Assembly (NCBI RefSeq): GCF_000632225.1
Contig: NZ_JFYV01000003.1
Coordinates: 46,505 to 110,504 of the forward strand
Length of the DNA stretch: 64,000 nucleotides
Direction: 5' to 3'
From: Sphingomonas sp. RIT328
GTDB lineage: Bacteria; Pseudomonadota; Alphaproteobacteria; Sphingomonadales; Sphingomonadaceae
Below the pieces are notes generated by a model. It did not search any database, had not been told where the DNA came from, and saw only the letters and a list, made by a program, of their open reading frames with translations. The translations under genes and the position numbers were made by a program. Below, one piece after another: positions 9,456 to 19,072 of this stretch. How positions within the stretch are numbered: the first letter of the stretch is position 1; each line of letters opens with the position of its first letter.

Positions 9456-9950
9456 ATGAAAATGCTTTGGCTGTCCGCGCTTGTCCTCCCGCTTGCGGCC
9501 TGCGCCCATGATGCGACGCCCTATCCGTCGCTGGCGCCGCGCGCGGTGGAGAAGCTCGGCTTCGCCGAGCCGGTGGTGACCGTCGCCGAGGCCAAGCCCG
9601 ATCCCGCGCTGGATGCCCGGATCGACGCGTGGCAGCGCCAGCTCGATACGATCGCCAAGGGGTTCGCCGCCGATGCCGCGCGGACCGAGACCGCCGCCGC
9701 GCGCGCGCGCGGGCAGACGGTCGGCAGCGATGCGTGGCTCGACGCGCAATCGGCGCTCGCCGGGCTCGACGACTGGCGCTCGCAAGCGTCGGCATTGCTC
9801 ACCGACATCGATCTCGCCGCGAGCGACCGGGCGGCGGCGCTGCTCCCCGTCTATCCGGCGCTCGCCCCCCTGCGCGAGCGCGCCGCGGCCGAAGGCGAAC
9901 GGCAGGCGCAGACGATCGACCGGCTCCAGGCGGCGCTCCCGGCTGCCTGA
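9456..9950 (+). CDS. Small hypothetical lipoprotein
   Basis: A 164-residue protein with a type II signal peptide: MKMLWLSALVLPLAAC, lipobox LAAC and Cys at 16. The mature part is Ala-rich and strongly helical (about 50-160, many Ala/Arg/Asp/Glu), suggesting a coiled or helical-bundle periplasmic domain. I do not recognise the family. It stands alone between tRNA-Arg and a repeat-containing intergenic region. Confidence 0.65.
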   Translation: MKMLWLSALVLPLAACAHDATPYPSLAPRAVEKLGFAEPVVTVAEAKPDPALDARIDAWQRQLDTIAKGFAADAARTETAAARARGQTVGSDAWLDAQSALAGLDDWRSQASALLTDIDLAASDRAAALLPVYPALAPLRERAAAEGERQAQTIDRLQAALPAA

Positions 9951-10266
9951 TTCGGGTGCGCGCGAAGGCCCGGAGGACGCAGTGCGCCCGCGGCAGGCGC
10001 GGCCCGGTCATCAGTTGGCCCGAGGCGCGTACCGCCAAGGCAGCGAGCGCAACTCCTCAGCGCCTCCGCGCCTCCGCGTGAATCCCATCCTGCGGGATTG
10101 CTATCGCCTAACGCGGGGCCCGATCACACATGTGAGAAGGTAATTCACGCGGAGGCGCGGAGGTGTATCGCCTGCGGTAAGCGAGGCCCGCTCATCACAG
10201 TTGGTGTGAACAAGCCGCTGACGCGGCGGCACGTTTATCTCCGCGCCTCTGCGCGGACTCACCGAC
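9951..10266. repeat. Intergenic repeat cluster with a perfect 21-bp inverted repeat
   Basis: No credible gene lies in this 316-bp gap. It holds a perfect 21-bp inverted repeat (10063-10083 and 10143-10163, arm beginning CCTCCGCGCCTCCGCGTGAA) separated by 59 nt, and a further related copy at 10239-10255 (CTCCGCGCCTCTGCGCG). An identical 17-mer recurs at 16311-16327. A degenerate copy (GGCCCGGAGGACGCAG) lies near 9968. This looks like a dispersed short intergenic palindromic element of the CTCTGCG/CTCCGCG type. Confidence 0.75.
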
Positions 10267-12477
10267 CTATCCGTGCCATTTGAGCAGCGGCAGGATCGTC
10301 GAATAATCGTCCGTCCACGCGACGAACCCCGGCCGCCCGACCAGGGGCGCCCAGCGTCGGTCCGCCGCCTTGAGCGCGCGCAGCGTCGCGGCGTCGCGCG
10401 ACAGAGCGATCCACTGGCTTGGCGAGGCGACGGGGGTCTGCTGCGGCGGCTGGTAATAGAGTTTCGTCGCCTGCCAGCCCCCAGCCCGCGCCGCTGCCGC
10501 GACCACGGGTTCGAGATCGAGGAAGCGATTGGAGATATGGACGAGCAGCAGCCCGCGCGGTTGCAGCACGCGCGCATAATCGGCGAAGGCCTCCTGCGTC
10601 ATCAGATGCATCGGGATCGCATCCGAGGAGAAGGCATCGAGCGCGAGCAGGTCGAGGCTCGCCGGCCGGTCCGCCTCCAGGCTGATCCGCGCGTCGCCGA
10701 CGCGGATGTCGGGATGCGGCAGGCAATCGCGCAGATAGGTGAACTGGCCGGTATCGCGGGCGATCCGCACCACCACCGGGTCGATCTCGTAGAAGCGCCA
10801 GCGTTGCGCCGGCTGCGCATAGCAGGCGAGCGTCCCCGTGCCGAGGCCGACGACGCCGACCCGCGCGGTCGGACCGAAGAGGCCGTCGAGCGCCTCCATC
10901 GCCTGGCCGATGCCCGACGGCGGTGCATAATAGGTCGTCGGCAGGCGTTCGAGCACCGGGCTGCCGGTGAACTGAATGCCGTGGACGGTGGTGCCGTGAT
11001 CGAGCTCGCGCACGCCGCGCCCGTCGCGCACCGTATAGACGCCGAAATAGCTCCGCGTCCGCGCGCCATGCGCCAGCGACAGCTCGACCGCGCGCCAGCC
11101 GCCGAAGATCACCAGCGCCACCGCCAGGATCAACGCGTAGGACGTTCGCGCGCCGACCGAGATCACGCCGATCAGCGCGATGCCGATGAAGGTCAGCCCC
11201 TGATGCCCTTCGCCGAACAGATCGGCCGGGCCGCGGAAGGTCAGCGTGGTGAGCAGCACCAGCAATGCGATCACCCCGGCATAGGCGAAGCGGCGCTTGG
11301 CCGGCGTCCGCCACAGGCCGCGGATGCGGTGGGTGAGGAACACCTGCGGGACGAGCAGCCCGGCGGCGAAAATCAGGATGGGATATTCATAGGTCCAGTC
11401 GAACACCACCGGCGCGACCAGCCCGGCGAAGACGCCGCCCAAGGCGCCACCGACCGCCATGGCGAGGTAGAAGCCGGTCAGCCGGTCGGGCTCGGGCCGC
11501 AGCCGGTACAGCTGTGTATGCAGCGCCACCGACACCATGAACAACAGGGTCAGCGCGATCGCGAGATTGATCAGCGGCGATTCGTTGAAGCCGCCAATCA
11601 TCACCCCGCCGAACATCAGGATGGTGATCGGCGCGATCCGCGTCAGCAGATCGGCGATCTCGCGATTGGCCGCGAAGGCGATGGTGAAGCTGAGCAGATA
11701 GAGGCCGAGCGGCAGCACCCAGAGCAACGGCATCGCAACGATATCGGTGGTGATATAGGTCGAGGTGGCGAGCATCAGCCCCGACGGCACCAGCGACAGC
11801 GCGATCCAGTGCAGCACGCGGCGACGCGTCGCGGGCGCGCTGCTCGGCCGCGCGACATCGGCGCTCGCCCCGCGCGGCAGGCGGATCGCGCAGGCGATCA
11901 CCAGCAGGATCAGCACCGCATAGCCGGCACTCCACAGCCAGCTCTGCTGGCGCAGCGCGAGCAACGGCTCGACCACCAGCGGATAGGCGATCAGCCCGCC
12001 GAAGCTGCCGAGATTGGAGGCGGCGTAAAGCGCATAGGGATCGCCGTCGCGGCTGGCGATGCTGAACCAGCGTTGCACCAGCGGCGCCTGCGCCGAGACG
12101 GCGAAGAACAACGGCCCGATCGACGCGCCGAGCAGCCACGGCACCCACAAAGCAGGCGTCAACCCGGCCGGGCCGCCGCCCAGGGTCAGCCCGATCGGCA
12201 GCCATGCCGCGCCGATCAGCAGTACGCCGACATGCACCGCCGCCTGCACCCACGGCCGCAGCCGCGCCAGCGCATGGGCATAAGCGTAACCGGCGAGCAG
12301 CAGCGTCTGGTAGACGAGCATCGCCGAATTCCACACCGCCGGCGCGCCGCCGAGGCGCGGCAGCGCCATCCGCGCCACCATCGGCTGGACGAGGAACAGC
12401 AGGAACGATCCGGTCAGGATCGTCGCGACGAAGGTGATGCGGCAGGCGCGGCCGGTATCGCCGGCGCGCTCAGCCAT
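10267..12477 (-). CDS. Fused MFS-like membrane / spermidine synthase-like protein
   Basis: A 736-residue protein. Residues 1 to about 420 hold roughly a dozen hydrophobic helices (for example ILTGSFLLFLVQPMVARM at the N-terminus). The C-terminal 300 residues form a Rossmann-fold SAM-binding domain resembling spermidine synthase: VGVVGLGTGTLACY as nucleotide loop, YEIDPVVV and LDLLALDAFSSDAIPMHL. Members of this fused family are widespread, but aminopropyltransferase activity is mostly unproven. The start at 12477 (ATGGCTGA) overlaps the hemB stop by 8 nt, favouring coupling. An in-frame start at 12504 would add nine residues. Confidence 0.85.
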   Translation of the reverse strand: MAERAGDTGRACRITFVATILTGSFLLFLVQPMVARMALPRLGGAPAVWNSAMLVYQTLLLAGYAYAHALARLRPWVQAAVHVGVLLIGAAWLPIGLTLGGGPAGLTPALWVPWLLGASIGPLFFAVSAQAPLVQRWFSIASRDGDPYALYAASNLGSFGGLIAYPLVVEPLLALRQQSWLWSAGYAVLILLVIACAIRLPRGASADVARPSSAPATRRRVLHWIALSLVPSGLMLATSTYITTDIVAMPLLWVLPLGLYLLSFTIAFAANREIADLLTRIAPITILMFGGVMIGGFNESPLINLAIALTLLFMVSVALHTQLYRLRPEPDRLTGFYLAMAVGGALGGVFAGLVAPVVFDWTYEYPILIFAAGLLVPQVFLTHRIRGLWRTPAKRRFAYAGVIALLVLLTTLTFRGPADLFGEGHQGLTFIGIALIGVISVGARTSYALILAVALVIFGGWRAVELSLAHGARTRSYFGVYTVRDGRGVRELDHGTTVHGIQFTGSPVLERLPTTYYAPPSGIGQAMEALDGLFGPTARVGVVGLGTGTLACYAQPAQRWRFYEIDPVVVRIARDTGQFTYLRDCLPHPDIRVGDARISLEADRPASLDLLALDAFSSDAIPMHLMTQEAFADYARVLQPRGLLLVHISNRFLDLEPVVAAAARAGGWQATKLYYQPPQQTPVASPSQWIALSRDAATLRALKAADRRWAPLVGRPGFVAWTDDYSTILPLLKWHG

Positions 12478-13462
12478 GCAGCAGCCGCGCCGCATGCGCC
12501 GCATGATAGGTCAGCACGCCCGCGCAGCCGGCGCGCTTGAACGCCATCAGCGTCTCGATCACCAGAGCGTCGCGCTCGCCCGCGCCGGCGGCGACGGACG
12601 CCTCCAGCATCGCATATTCTCCCGACACCTGATAGGCGAACACCGGCACCTCGAACCGCGTCTTCACCCGCACGATGATGTCGAGATAGGGCAGGCCCGG
12701 CTTGACCATCACCGTGTCGGCGCCCTCGGCGAGATCGAGCGCGACCTCGCGCAGCGCCTCGTCGGCGTTGGCGGCATCCATCTGATAGGTCTTCTTGTCG
12801 CCCTTGAGCAGCCCGCGCGACCCGACCGCGTCGCGGAACGGACCGTAGAAGCCGCTGGCATATTTGGCGGCATAGCTCATGATCTGGACGTTATGCGCGC
12901 CCTCGCCTTCCAGCGCGGCGCGGATCATGCCGATCCGGCCGTCCATCATGTCCGATGGCGCGATGATGTCGGCGCCGGCCCGCGCCTGGTTGAGCGCCTG
13001 GCCGATCAGCAGGTCGGCGGTGGCGTCGTTGACGACATAGCCCGCCGCATCGACCAGCCCGTCGTGACCGTGGGTGGTATAGGGATCGAGCGCGACGTCG
13101 GTCAGCACGCCGACCTCGGGCACCGCATCCTTGATCGCGCGGATCGCCCGGCACATCAGATTGTCGGGATTGAGCGCCTCGCGCCCGTCGTCGGTCTTCA
13201 AGCCCGCAGGAGTGAAGGGAAACAACGCGACACAGGGGATGCCGAGGTCGCGTGCCTCGCGGGCGCGCGCGACGATGCCGTCGACCGACCAGCGCGATAC
13301 GCCGGGCAGGCTGGCGATCGGCTGCTCGACGCCCTCGCCCTCGACGATGAACATCGGCCAGATCAGGTCGGCGGGGGTCAGCACCGTCTCGGCATGCAGC
13401 CGGCGGCTCCAGTCGCTGGAGCGGGTGCGGCGGAGGCGAAGCGCAGGATAGGCAGCAGTCAT
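12470..13462 (-). CDS. hemB: Delta-aminolevulinic acid dehydratase (porphobilinogen synthase)
   Basis: A 330-residue cytosolic enzyme condensing two 5-aminolevulinate molecules to porphobilinogen in heme synthesis. Conserved blocks: IIAPSDMMDGRIGMIR, SYAAKYASGFYGPFRDAVGS, MVKPGLPYLDII (Schiff-base Lys) and QVSGEYAM. The Cys-rich zinc triad of animal and yeast enzymes is replaced by a DALDPYTTHGHDG-like stretch (ALDPYTTHGHDG), indicating a Mg-type ALAD. The start at 13462 is chosen for its AAGGATG ribosome-binding site; an upstream in-frame start at 13546 lacks family similarity. Confidence 0.96.
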   Translation of the reverse strand: MTAAYPALRLRRTRSSDWSRRLHAETVLTPADLIWPMFIVEGEGVEQPIASLPGVSRWSVDGIVARAREARDLGIPCVALFPFTPAGLKTDDGREALNPDNLMCRAIRAIKDAVPEVGVLTDVALDPYTTHGHDGLVDAAGYVVNDATADLLIGQALNQARAGADIIAPSDMMDGRIGMIRAALEGEGAHNVQIMSYAAKYASGFYGPFRDAVGSRGLLKGDKKTYQMDAANADEALREVALDLAEGADTVMVKPGLPYLDIIVRVKTRFEVPVFAYQVSGEYAMLEASVAAGAGERDALVIETLMAFKRAGCAGVLTYHAAHAARLLHG

Positions 13463-13548
13463 GACGCATCCTTGACGAGGGTGTTGCGGCTTTGAGGGAT
13501 CGCGGCGCGCTTGCCAAGCGTTGCGCACCCGTAATCGATGGGACATCC

Positions 13549-14430
13549 ATGACGCAGTTCACGTCCGCCGCCCTGATCGTCAACGCCAAGTCGCGCCGCG
13601 GCCAGGCATTGTTCGAGCGGGCATGCAAAGCGTTGAGCGGCCTGCCCTACCCGGTCGATGCCCATGCCGTCGAAAACCCCGACGATCTGGTCGAGACGGT
13701 GCGCAACGCGCTGGTCAAGAAACCGGAGCTTGTCATCCTGGGGGGCGGCGACGGGACGATCAGCGGCCTCGTCGACCTGCTCGTCGGCCATGATGTGGTG
13801 CTCGGCGTGCTGCCGCTCGGCACCGCCAACAGCTTCGCGCGCACGCTCGGCCTGCCGATGGACGTCGAGGGTGCGATCGACGTCATCCGCACCGGCAAGC
13901 GCGCGCGGATCGATCTCGGCCGGATCGACGGCGACTATTTCGCCAATTGCGCGGCGATGGGGATCAGCCCGCAGATCGCCGAGACGGTGCCGCACGGCCT
14001 CAAGAAGGTGCTCGGCCGGGTCGGCTATCTCGGCTGGGCGAGTTGGCAGTTCCTGCGCTTCAAGCCGTTCATCCTCACCGTCGACGACGGCGTCGAGGCG
14101 AAGACGATGCGCGTCGTCGAAGTGCGCATCTCGAACGGCCCCTATCACGGCGGCACCTGGCTGGTCGACGAAGCCTCGGTCCAGTCGGGCGAGATCGTCG
14201 TCCAGGCGGTCCGCGCCCGCTACAAGCGCACGCTCGTCAAGAATTGGGCGGCGAGCTTCTTCAAGCTCGACGCGCGCCACCAGGATACGGTGAGCTTCTC
14301 CGGCAAGTCGCTGCGCATCGACACCAAGCCGTCGCTGCCGATCTCGATCGACGGCGAGGTGCTCGCGCACACCCCGGTCACCGCCGCGGTCGCGCCGGGG
14401 ATCATCGAGGTGATGGTGCCCGCCGACTGA
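13549..14430 (+). CDS. Diacylglycerol/lipid kinase family protein
   Basis: A 293-residue DAGK-catalytic-domain protein (YegS/DgkB-like). The nucleotide-binding motif GGGDGTISGLVD lies near residue 65, followed by PLGTANSFARTLGLP. The C-terminal beta-rich domain ends with LRIDTKPSLPISIDGEVL, where the SIDGE block is typical. It would phosphorylate a membrane lipid or sphingoid-type substrate from the cytosolic face; the substrate cannot be read from sequence. Sphingomonads contain sphingolipids, so a sphingoid substrate is conceivable but unproven. It is divergent from hemB across 86 bp, which must hold both promoters. Confidence 0.88.
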   Translation: MTQFTSAALIVNAKSRRGQALFERACKALSGLPYPVDAHAVENPDDLVETVRNALVKKPELVILGGGDGTISGLVDLLVGHDVVLGVLPLGTANSFARTLGLPMDVEGAIDVIRTGKRARIDLGRIDGDYFANCAAMGISPQIAETVPHGLKKVLGRVGYLGWASWQFLRFKPFILTVDDGVEAKTMRVVEVRISNGPYHGGTWLVDEASVQSGEIVVQAVRARYKRTLVKNWAASFFKLDARHQDTVSFSGKSLRIDTKPSLPISIDGEVLAHTPVTAAVAPGIIEVMVPAD

Positions 14431-14439
14431 GGCGGACGG

Positions 14440-15879
14440 TCAGCCGACCGGCATCTGCTTGGCGGTGGGCTCGGTCGCGGCCTTGGCCTGTTCCTCGCCC
14501 TGCCGCGCCGGGATCAGCCGGCCGGAACGCCAGTCGCCGTAACGATAATAGAGGATCGTCATCACCATCGACGCCGCCGATCCGGCGGGGAAGCTCCACC
14601 AGATCGCATCCGCCGCCCAATCGCCCTGCAACGCATAGGCCATGCCGAGCCGGATCGGGAACAGCGCCACCGCGAGGATCAGCAACGGCGCCACCACCGC
14701 GCCATTCGCCCGCACCGTCGCCGACAGCACCATCGACACGCCGAACAGCAGGAAGCTCGCCGAACCGATGATGTTGATATGCGCGGCGAGATCGATCGAC
14801 GCCGCGTCGCTGCCGAGGAACAGCCCGAGCACCGCGCGGTCGAGCAGCGCGACGACGCCGATCAGCGCCGCGGTCATGACGAGATTGAGCAGCAGCCCCG
14901 ATCGGGTGATCAGCGCGACCCGCTCCCATCGCCCCGCGCCGATATTCTGCGCGACCATCGCACTGACCGCGGCGCCGACCGACATCGCCGGCATCTGGAT
15001 ATAGGTCCAGAGCTGGCTCGCCGCGCCATAGGCCGCGGTCGTCGTCGTGCCATAGCCGTTGACGAGGCCGACCATCGCCAGCGCCGATCCGGTCGCGACG
15101 AGCATCTGCAACCCCATCGGCACGCCCTTGCTGACGATCGGGCGGAGTAATGTCGGATCGGGGATTAGATAGCGCCACTCGGCCCCGCGCAGCCGCACGA
15201 CGAGGTCGCGGCGATAGACATAGCCGAGCAGCGCGGCGAACGAGACGGTATTGGCGATGAAGGTCGCGGTCGCCGATCCGGCGATGCCGAGTTCGGGCAG
15301 CGGCCCCCAGCCGCGGATCAGCAGCGGATTGAGCGCGACGTCGATCACCGATCCCAGCGCCATGAACTTGAGCGGCGTCACCGAATCGCCCGCCCCGCGC
15401 AGCACCATGCTGAGCAGCACCGCGAGGAAGCTGGTCGGCATCGCGATGAAGATGACGCGCAGATAGGCGAGCGCCAGCGGATAGGCGTCGGCCGGCGTGT
15501 GCAGCGCGGTGAGGATCGCCGGCGCGCTCCACCAGCCGAGCGCGACGACGCCGATCGACAGGATCGCGAACAGCCCGTGCGCGGTGCCGACGACGCGGCG
15601 GACCGCATCGATATCGCGCCGCCCCATCGCCTGCCCGATCAGGATCGTCGATGCCATGCCGAAACCGAACACCGCCGAGACGAGCAGGAACATCACCAGC
15701 CCGGCATTGGTCGTCGCCGCCAGCGCGCGTTCGCCGAGCAGCTGCCCGATCCAGATCGCGTTGATCGAGCCGTTGATCGACTGGAGCACGCTCGACCCCA
15801 AGGTCGGCAGCGCGAACAGCAGCAGCGTCTTGCCGATCGGGCCGGTGGTCAGGTCGCGTTGCGGCTTCGCCATGGACAT
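14440..15879 (-). CDS. MATE-family multidrug efflux transporter
   Basis: A 479-residue inner-membrane protein with twelve predicted helices in two six-helix halves. The N-terminus reads GPIGKTLLLFALPTLGSSVLQS, typical of NorM/DinF-like MATE proteins, and a second-half start RPIVSKGVPMGLQMLVATG repeats the pattern. It would exchange cationic or hydrophobic compounds for Na+ or H+. It converges on the lipid kinase with a 9-nt gap. The start could also be the Met at 15873. Confidence 0.9.
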   Translation of the reverse strand: MSMAKPQRDLTTGPIGKTLLLFALPTLGSSVLQSINGSINAIWIGQLLGERALAATTNAGLVMFLLVSAVFGFGMASTILIGQAMGRRDIDAVRRVVGTAHGLFAILSIGVVALGWWSAPAILTALHTPADAYPLALAYLRVIFIAMPTSFLAVLLSMVLRGAGDSVTPLKFMALGSVIDVALNPLLIRGWGPLPELGIAGSATATFIANTVSFAALLGYVYRRDLVVRLRGAEWRYLIPDPTLLRPIVSKGVPMGLQMLVATGSALAMVGLVNGYGTTTTAAYGAASQLWTYIQMPAMSVGAAVSAMVAQNIGAGRWERVALITRSGLLLNLVMTAALIGVVALLDRAVLGLFLGSDAASIDLAAHINIIGSASFLLFGVSMVLSATVRANGAVVAPLLILAVALFPIRLGMAYALQGDWAADAIWWSFPAGSAASMVMTILYYRYGDWRSGRLIPARQGEEQAKAATEPTAKQMPVG

Positions 15880-16359
15880 CCCTCTGTCGCGTGGCCGCTG
15901 TGGCCTGATCGCGGCGTTTCCCTACGGCATATCGCTGCCGTCGCGAAACAGCCTTGGCGGTGGGATCGCGCGCGGAGGGGCGGCGGGCGCGAAGATTTGC
16001 GGGATAGTCGCCGCCGAGTCGCCCGAGCGTGCTGCTCTCTGCCTGTAGAGAAGAGGAAGCGGTGCAGAGCGGCGGGTGAGGATAGCGGAAGGCAGCTCCG
16101 CCACCCCACCCTGCCCCAGCACCTAACAGCTTTCGCGGGCGGGGGGCTTCTCCTCCGTTCGTGCTGAGCCTGTCGACGTACAGGCTTCCACACACGGACC
16201 GCTAGCGGAGCCCCGCCCTTCGACAAGCTCACGGCTAACGGGATGGATTCGATCGCTTGCCCACCTCACCGGCCATGAAGGCGCAGTACGCGCTACGCCC
16301 CCTCTGCGTCCTCCGCGCCTCTGCGCGAAACCTCTCATCCCGCCAAGGCGACGGGCCCA
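15880..16359. repeat. Gene-free interval with two intergenic repeat types
   Basis: No supported gene in these 480 bp. An imperfect inverted repeat of the CCGTTCGTGCTGAGC...TGTCGA type occupies 16155-16176 and, reversed, 16216-16241 (CCCTTCGACAAGCTCACGG). A second element, CTCTGCGTCCTCCGCGCCTC beginning at 16302 and running to 16329, is the same family as the repeats at 10063-10255, sharing an exact 17-mer. The left half (15880-16150) is otherwise unremarkable and should contain the MATE promoter. Confidence 0.7.
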
Positions 16360-19050
16360 TCACCCCAATCGCGCCAGCGCCGCCGACAGCCGCTCCGCTT
16401 CGGCGCTCTTCTCGGCGTGGTCGGCGCGCGCCTTTTCTACGGCCTCGGGCTTGGCGCGCTCGACGAAGCTGGCGTTGCCGAGCCGGCCGGCGAGCGCGTC
16501 GCGCTCCTTCGCCGCGGCGGCGATCGCCTTGGTCAGGCGGGCGCGTTCGGCGTCGAGATCGATGACACCGTCGAGCGGGATGACATAGGTCGCCTCGTCG
16601 ACGACGAGTTGGATCGCCGCGCCGGCCGGAGCCGGATCGAACGACACGCCCTGCAGCCGCGCGAGCTTGCGCAGCGCCGCCTCGGCGCCGGCGACGCGCC
16701 GCTGCGTCGTCGCATCGGCGTCGCGGACATAAGCGGTGAGCTGCGTGCCCGGCGCGATGCCGAGTTCGTTCTTGGCGGTGCGCACCTCGCCGATCAGCCG
16801 GATGCGCCAGGCGATGTCGGCCATCGCCGCCGCGTCGATATGCTCGCCGTCGACCATCGGCCATTGCGCGACGATCAGATCATGGTCGCGCGGCGCCATC
16901 GCATGCCACAATTCCTCGGTGATGAAGGGCATGAACGGATGGAGCAGGACGAGGATCTGGTCGATCACCCAGCCCGCCACGGCGCGCGTCTCGGCGGCGG
17001 CCGCCGCGTCCTGCGCGCCCTCGTCGCCGAGCACCGGCTTGATCAGTTCGAGATACCAGTCGCAGAAGCGGTTCCAGACGAACTGGTAGATCGCTTCCGC
17101 CGCCGCATCGAAGCGCAGGTCGGCAAGCGCCAGATCGATCGCCTGCACCGTCGCGATCGTCTCGCCGATGATCCACTGATTGACCGCGAGCGACGCCGCC
17201 GGCGCCTTGCCCGGCGTCGATCCGCCGATGCCGTTCGCCTGCGCGAAGCGCGCCGCATTCCACAGCTTGGTCGCGAAGTTGCGATAGCCCTCGACGCGCT
17301 TCTCATCCATCTTGATGTCGCGGCCCTGGCTTTCCATCGCCGCCATGAAGAAGCGCAGCGCGTCCGCGCCGTAGCGATCGATCAGCCCGAGCGGATCGAC
17401 GGTATTGCCCTTCGACTTGGACATCTTGGCGCCGTCGGCGGCGCGGACGAGGCCGTGCAGGTAGAGCGTCCTGAACGGCACGGCGTCGAGGAAGTGCAGC
17501 CCCTGCATCATCATCCGCGCGTCCCAGAAGAACAGGATGTCAAAGCCGGAGATCAGCACGTCGTTAGGATAGCGCCCGCCGAGCGTCGGGTCGGCATTGT
17601 CGGGCCAGCCGAGCGTCGCGAACGGCCACAGCGCCGAGGAGAACCAGGTATCGAGCACGTCGGGATCGCGGGTCAGCGCGACGCCCTCCCCCGCCTGCGC
17701 CTGCGCCTGTTCTTCGGTTTCGGCGACATAGGCATTGCCCGCGGCGTCGAACCACGCCGGCACCTGATGCCCCCACCACAATTGCCGGCTGACACACCAC
17801 GGCTGGATATTGTCCATCCAGTTGAAGAAGGTCTTTTCCCAGCTCTTCGGCACCATCGCGATCGCGCCGGAGCGCACCGCCTCGATCGGCCGCTGCGCCA
17901 GCGTCTTGGCGTCGACATACCATTGATCGGTCAGCCACGGCTCGATCACCACGCCGGAGCGGTCGCCATAGGGCGTCTGGATCGTCCGCGGCTCGGCGTC
18001 ATGCTCGACGCCCTCCTTGTCGACGTGGGGGATCAGCACGCCCTCGTCCTTGAGCCGTGCGACGATGCGCGCGCGTGCCTCGAACCGGTCGAGCCCGATC
18101 AGGTCGGCCGGGATCAGCCCGTCGCGGGTCTGGCAGACCCGCGCCTTGGCATCGAGCATGTTGAGCATGTCGCGCGCCTCGATCCCGGCGCGGCGGCCGA
18201 CCTCGAAATCGTTGAAGTCATGCCCCGGCGTGATCTTGACCGCGCCCGAGCCGAGCGCCGGATCGGCATGGTCGTCGGCGACGATCGGGATCAGCCGGCC
18301 GGTGATCGGCAGCCGCACCTGCTTGCCGACGAGATCGGCATAGCGCGCATCCTCCGGGTTCACCGCAACTGCCATATCGGCGAGCATCGTCTCGGGCCGC
18401 GTCGTCGCGACGGTGATCGATCCGCTGCCGTCGGCGAGCGGATAACGCAACTGCCAGAAGCTGCCGCGCACTTCCCGCGTCTCGACCTCGAGGTCGCTGA
18501 TCGCGGTGCCGAGGCCCGGGTCCCAATTGACCAGCCGCTTGTCGCGATAGAGCAGGCCCTGCCGATGCAGCTCGACGAACACCTTGACGACGGCCTTCGA
18601 AAAGCCCTCGTCCATCGTGAACCGCTCGTTCGCCCAGTCCATCGAACAGCCGAGCCGGCGCAGCTGGCGGGTGATCTCACCGCCGCTCTCCGCCTTCCAT
18701 TCCCAGACCTTGGCGATGAACGCCTCGCGGCCGAGGTCGCTGCGCTGCTCACCGCGTGCCGCCATCTGCCGCTCGACCACCATCTGCGTGGCGATGCCGG
18801 CGTGATCGGTGCCGACCACCCACAGGGCATCCTTGCCCTTGAGCCGCGCATGCCGCGTCAGGATGTCCTGCAACGTATTGTCGAGCGCATGGCCGATATG
18901 GAGCGAGCCGGTGACGTTCGGCGGCGGGTTGACGATCGTCCACGGCTCGGCGTTCGGGCGATCGGGGCGGAACAGGCCGTTCGTCTCCCAATGCTGGTAC
19001 CAGCGGGTCTCGATCGCGGCGGGGTCGAAGGTCTTGGCAAGCTCGGTCAT
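16360..19050 (-). CDS. valS: Valyl-tRNA synthetase
   Basis: An 896-residue class Ia aminoacyl-tRNA synthetase charging tRNA-Val. The HIGH motif is present as [10 protein letters not shown] near residue 50, the KMSKS motif as [12 protein letters not shown] near 545, with the editing (CP1) domain between them. The C-terminal 65 residues form the charged coiled-coil arm typical of ValRS. Length is normal. In many alphaproteobacteria valS directly follows the popZ-type DUF2497 gene; here an S9 peptidase and a two-gene cassette intervene. Confidence 0.97.
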   Translation of the reverse strand: MTELAKTFDPAAIETRWYQHWETNGLFRPDRPNAEPWTIVNPPPNVTGSLHIGHALDNTLQDILTRHARLKGKDALWVVGTDHAGIATQMVVERQMAARGEQRSDLGREAFIAKVWEWKAESGGEITRQLRRLGCSMDWANERFTMDEGFSKAVVKVFVELHRQGLLYRDKRLVNWDPGLGTAISDLEVETREVRGSFWQLRYPLADGSGSITVATTRPETMLADMAVAVNPEDARYADLVGKQVRLPITGRLIPIVADDHADPALGSGAVKITPGHDFNDFEVGRRAGIEARDMLNMLDAKARVCQTRDGLIPADLIGLDRFEARARIVARLKDEGVLIPHVDKEGVEHDAEPRTIQTPYGDRSGVVIEPWLTDQWYVDAKTLAQRPIEAVRSGAIAMVPKSWEKTFFNWMDNIQPWCVSRQLWWGHQVPAWFDAAGNAYVAETEEQAQAQAGEGVALTRDPDVLDTWFSSALWPFATLGWPDNADPTLGGRYPNDVLISGFDILFFWDARMMMQGLHFLDAVPFRTLYLHGLVRAADGAKMSKSKGNTVDPLGLIDRYGADALRFFMAAMESQGRDIKMDEKRVEGYRNFATKLWNAARFAQANGIGGSTPGKAPAASLAVNQWIIGETIATVQAIDLALADLRFDAAAEAIYQFVWNRFCDWYLELIKPVLGDEGAQDAAAAAETRAVAGWVIDQILVLLHPFMPFITEELWHAMAPRDHDLIVAQWPMVDGEHIDAAAMADIAWRIRLIGEVRTAKNELGIAPGTQLTAYVRDADATTQRRVAGAEAALRKLARLQGVSFDPAPAGAAIQLVVDEATYVIPLDGVIDLDAERARLTKAIAAAAKERDALAGRLGNASFVERAKPEAVEKARADHAEKSAEAERLSAALARLG

Positions 19051-19072
19051 GGCCGGGCTGTAGCTTCAACGA

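Noticed and set aside
10273..12540. 755-codon open frame opposite the MFS/spermidine synthase gene
   Set aside because: Extremely Arg/Gln/His-rich, typical of antisense translation of membrane-protein genes.
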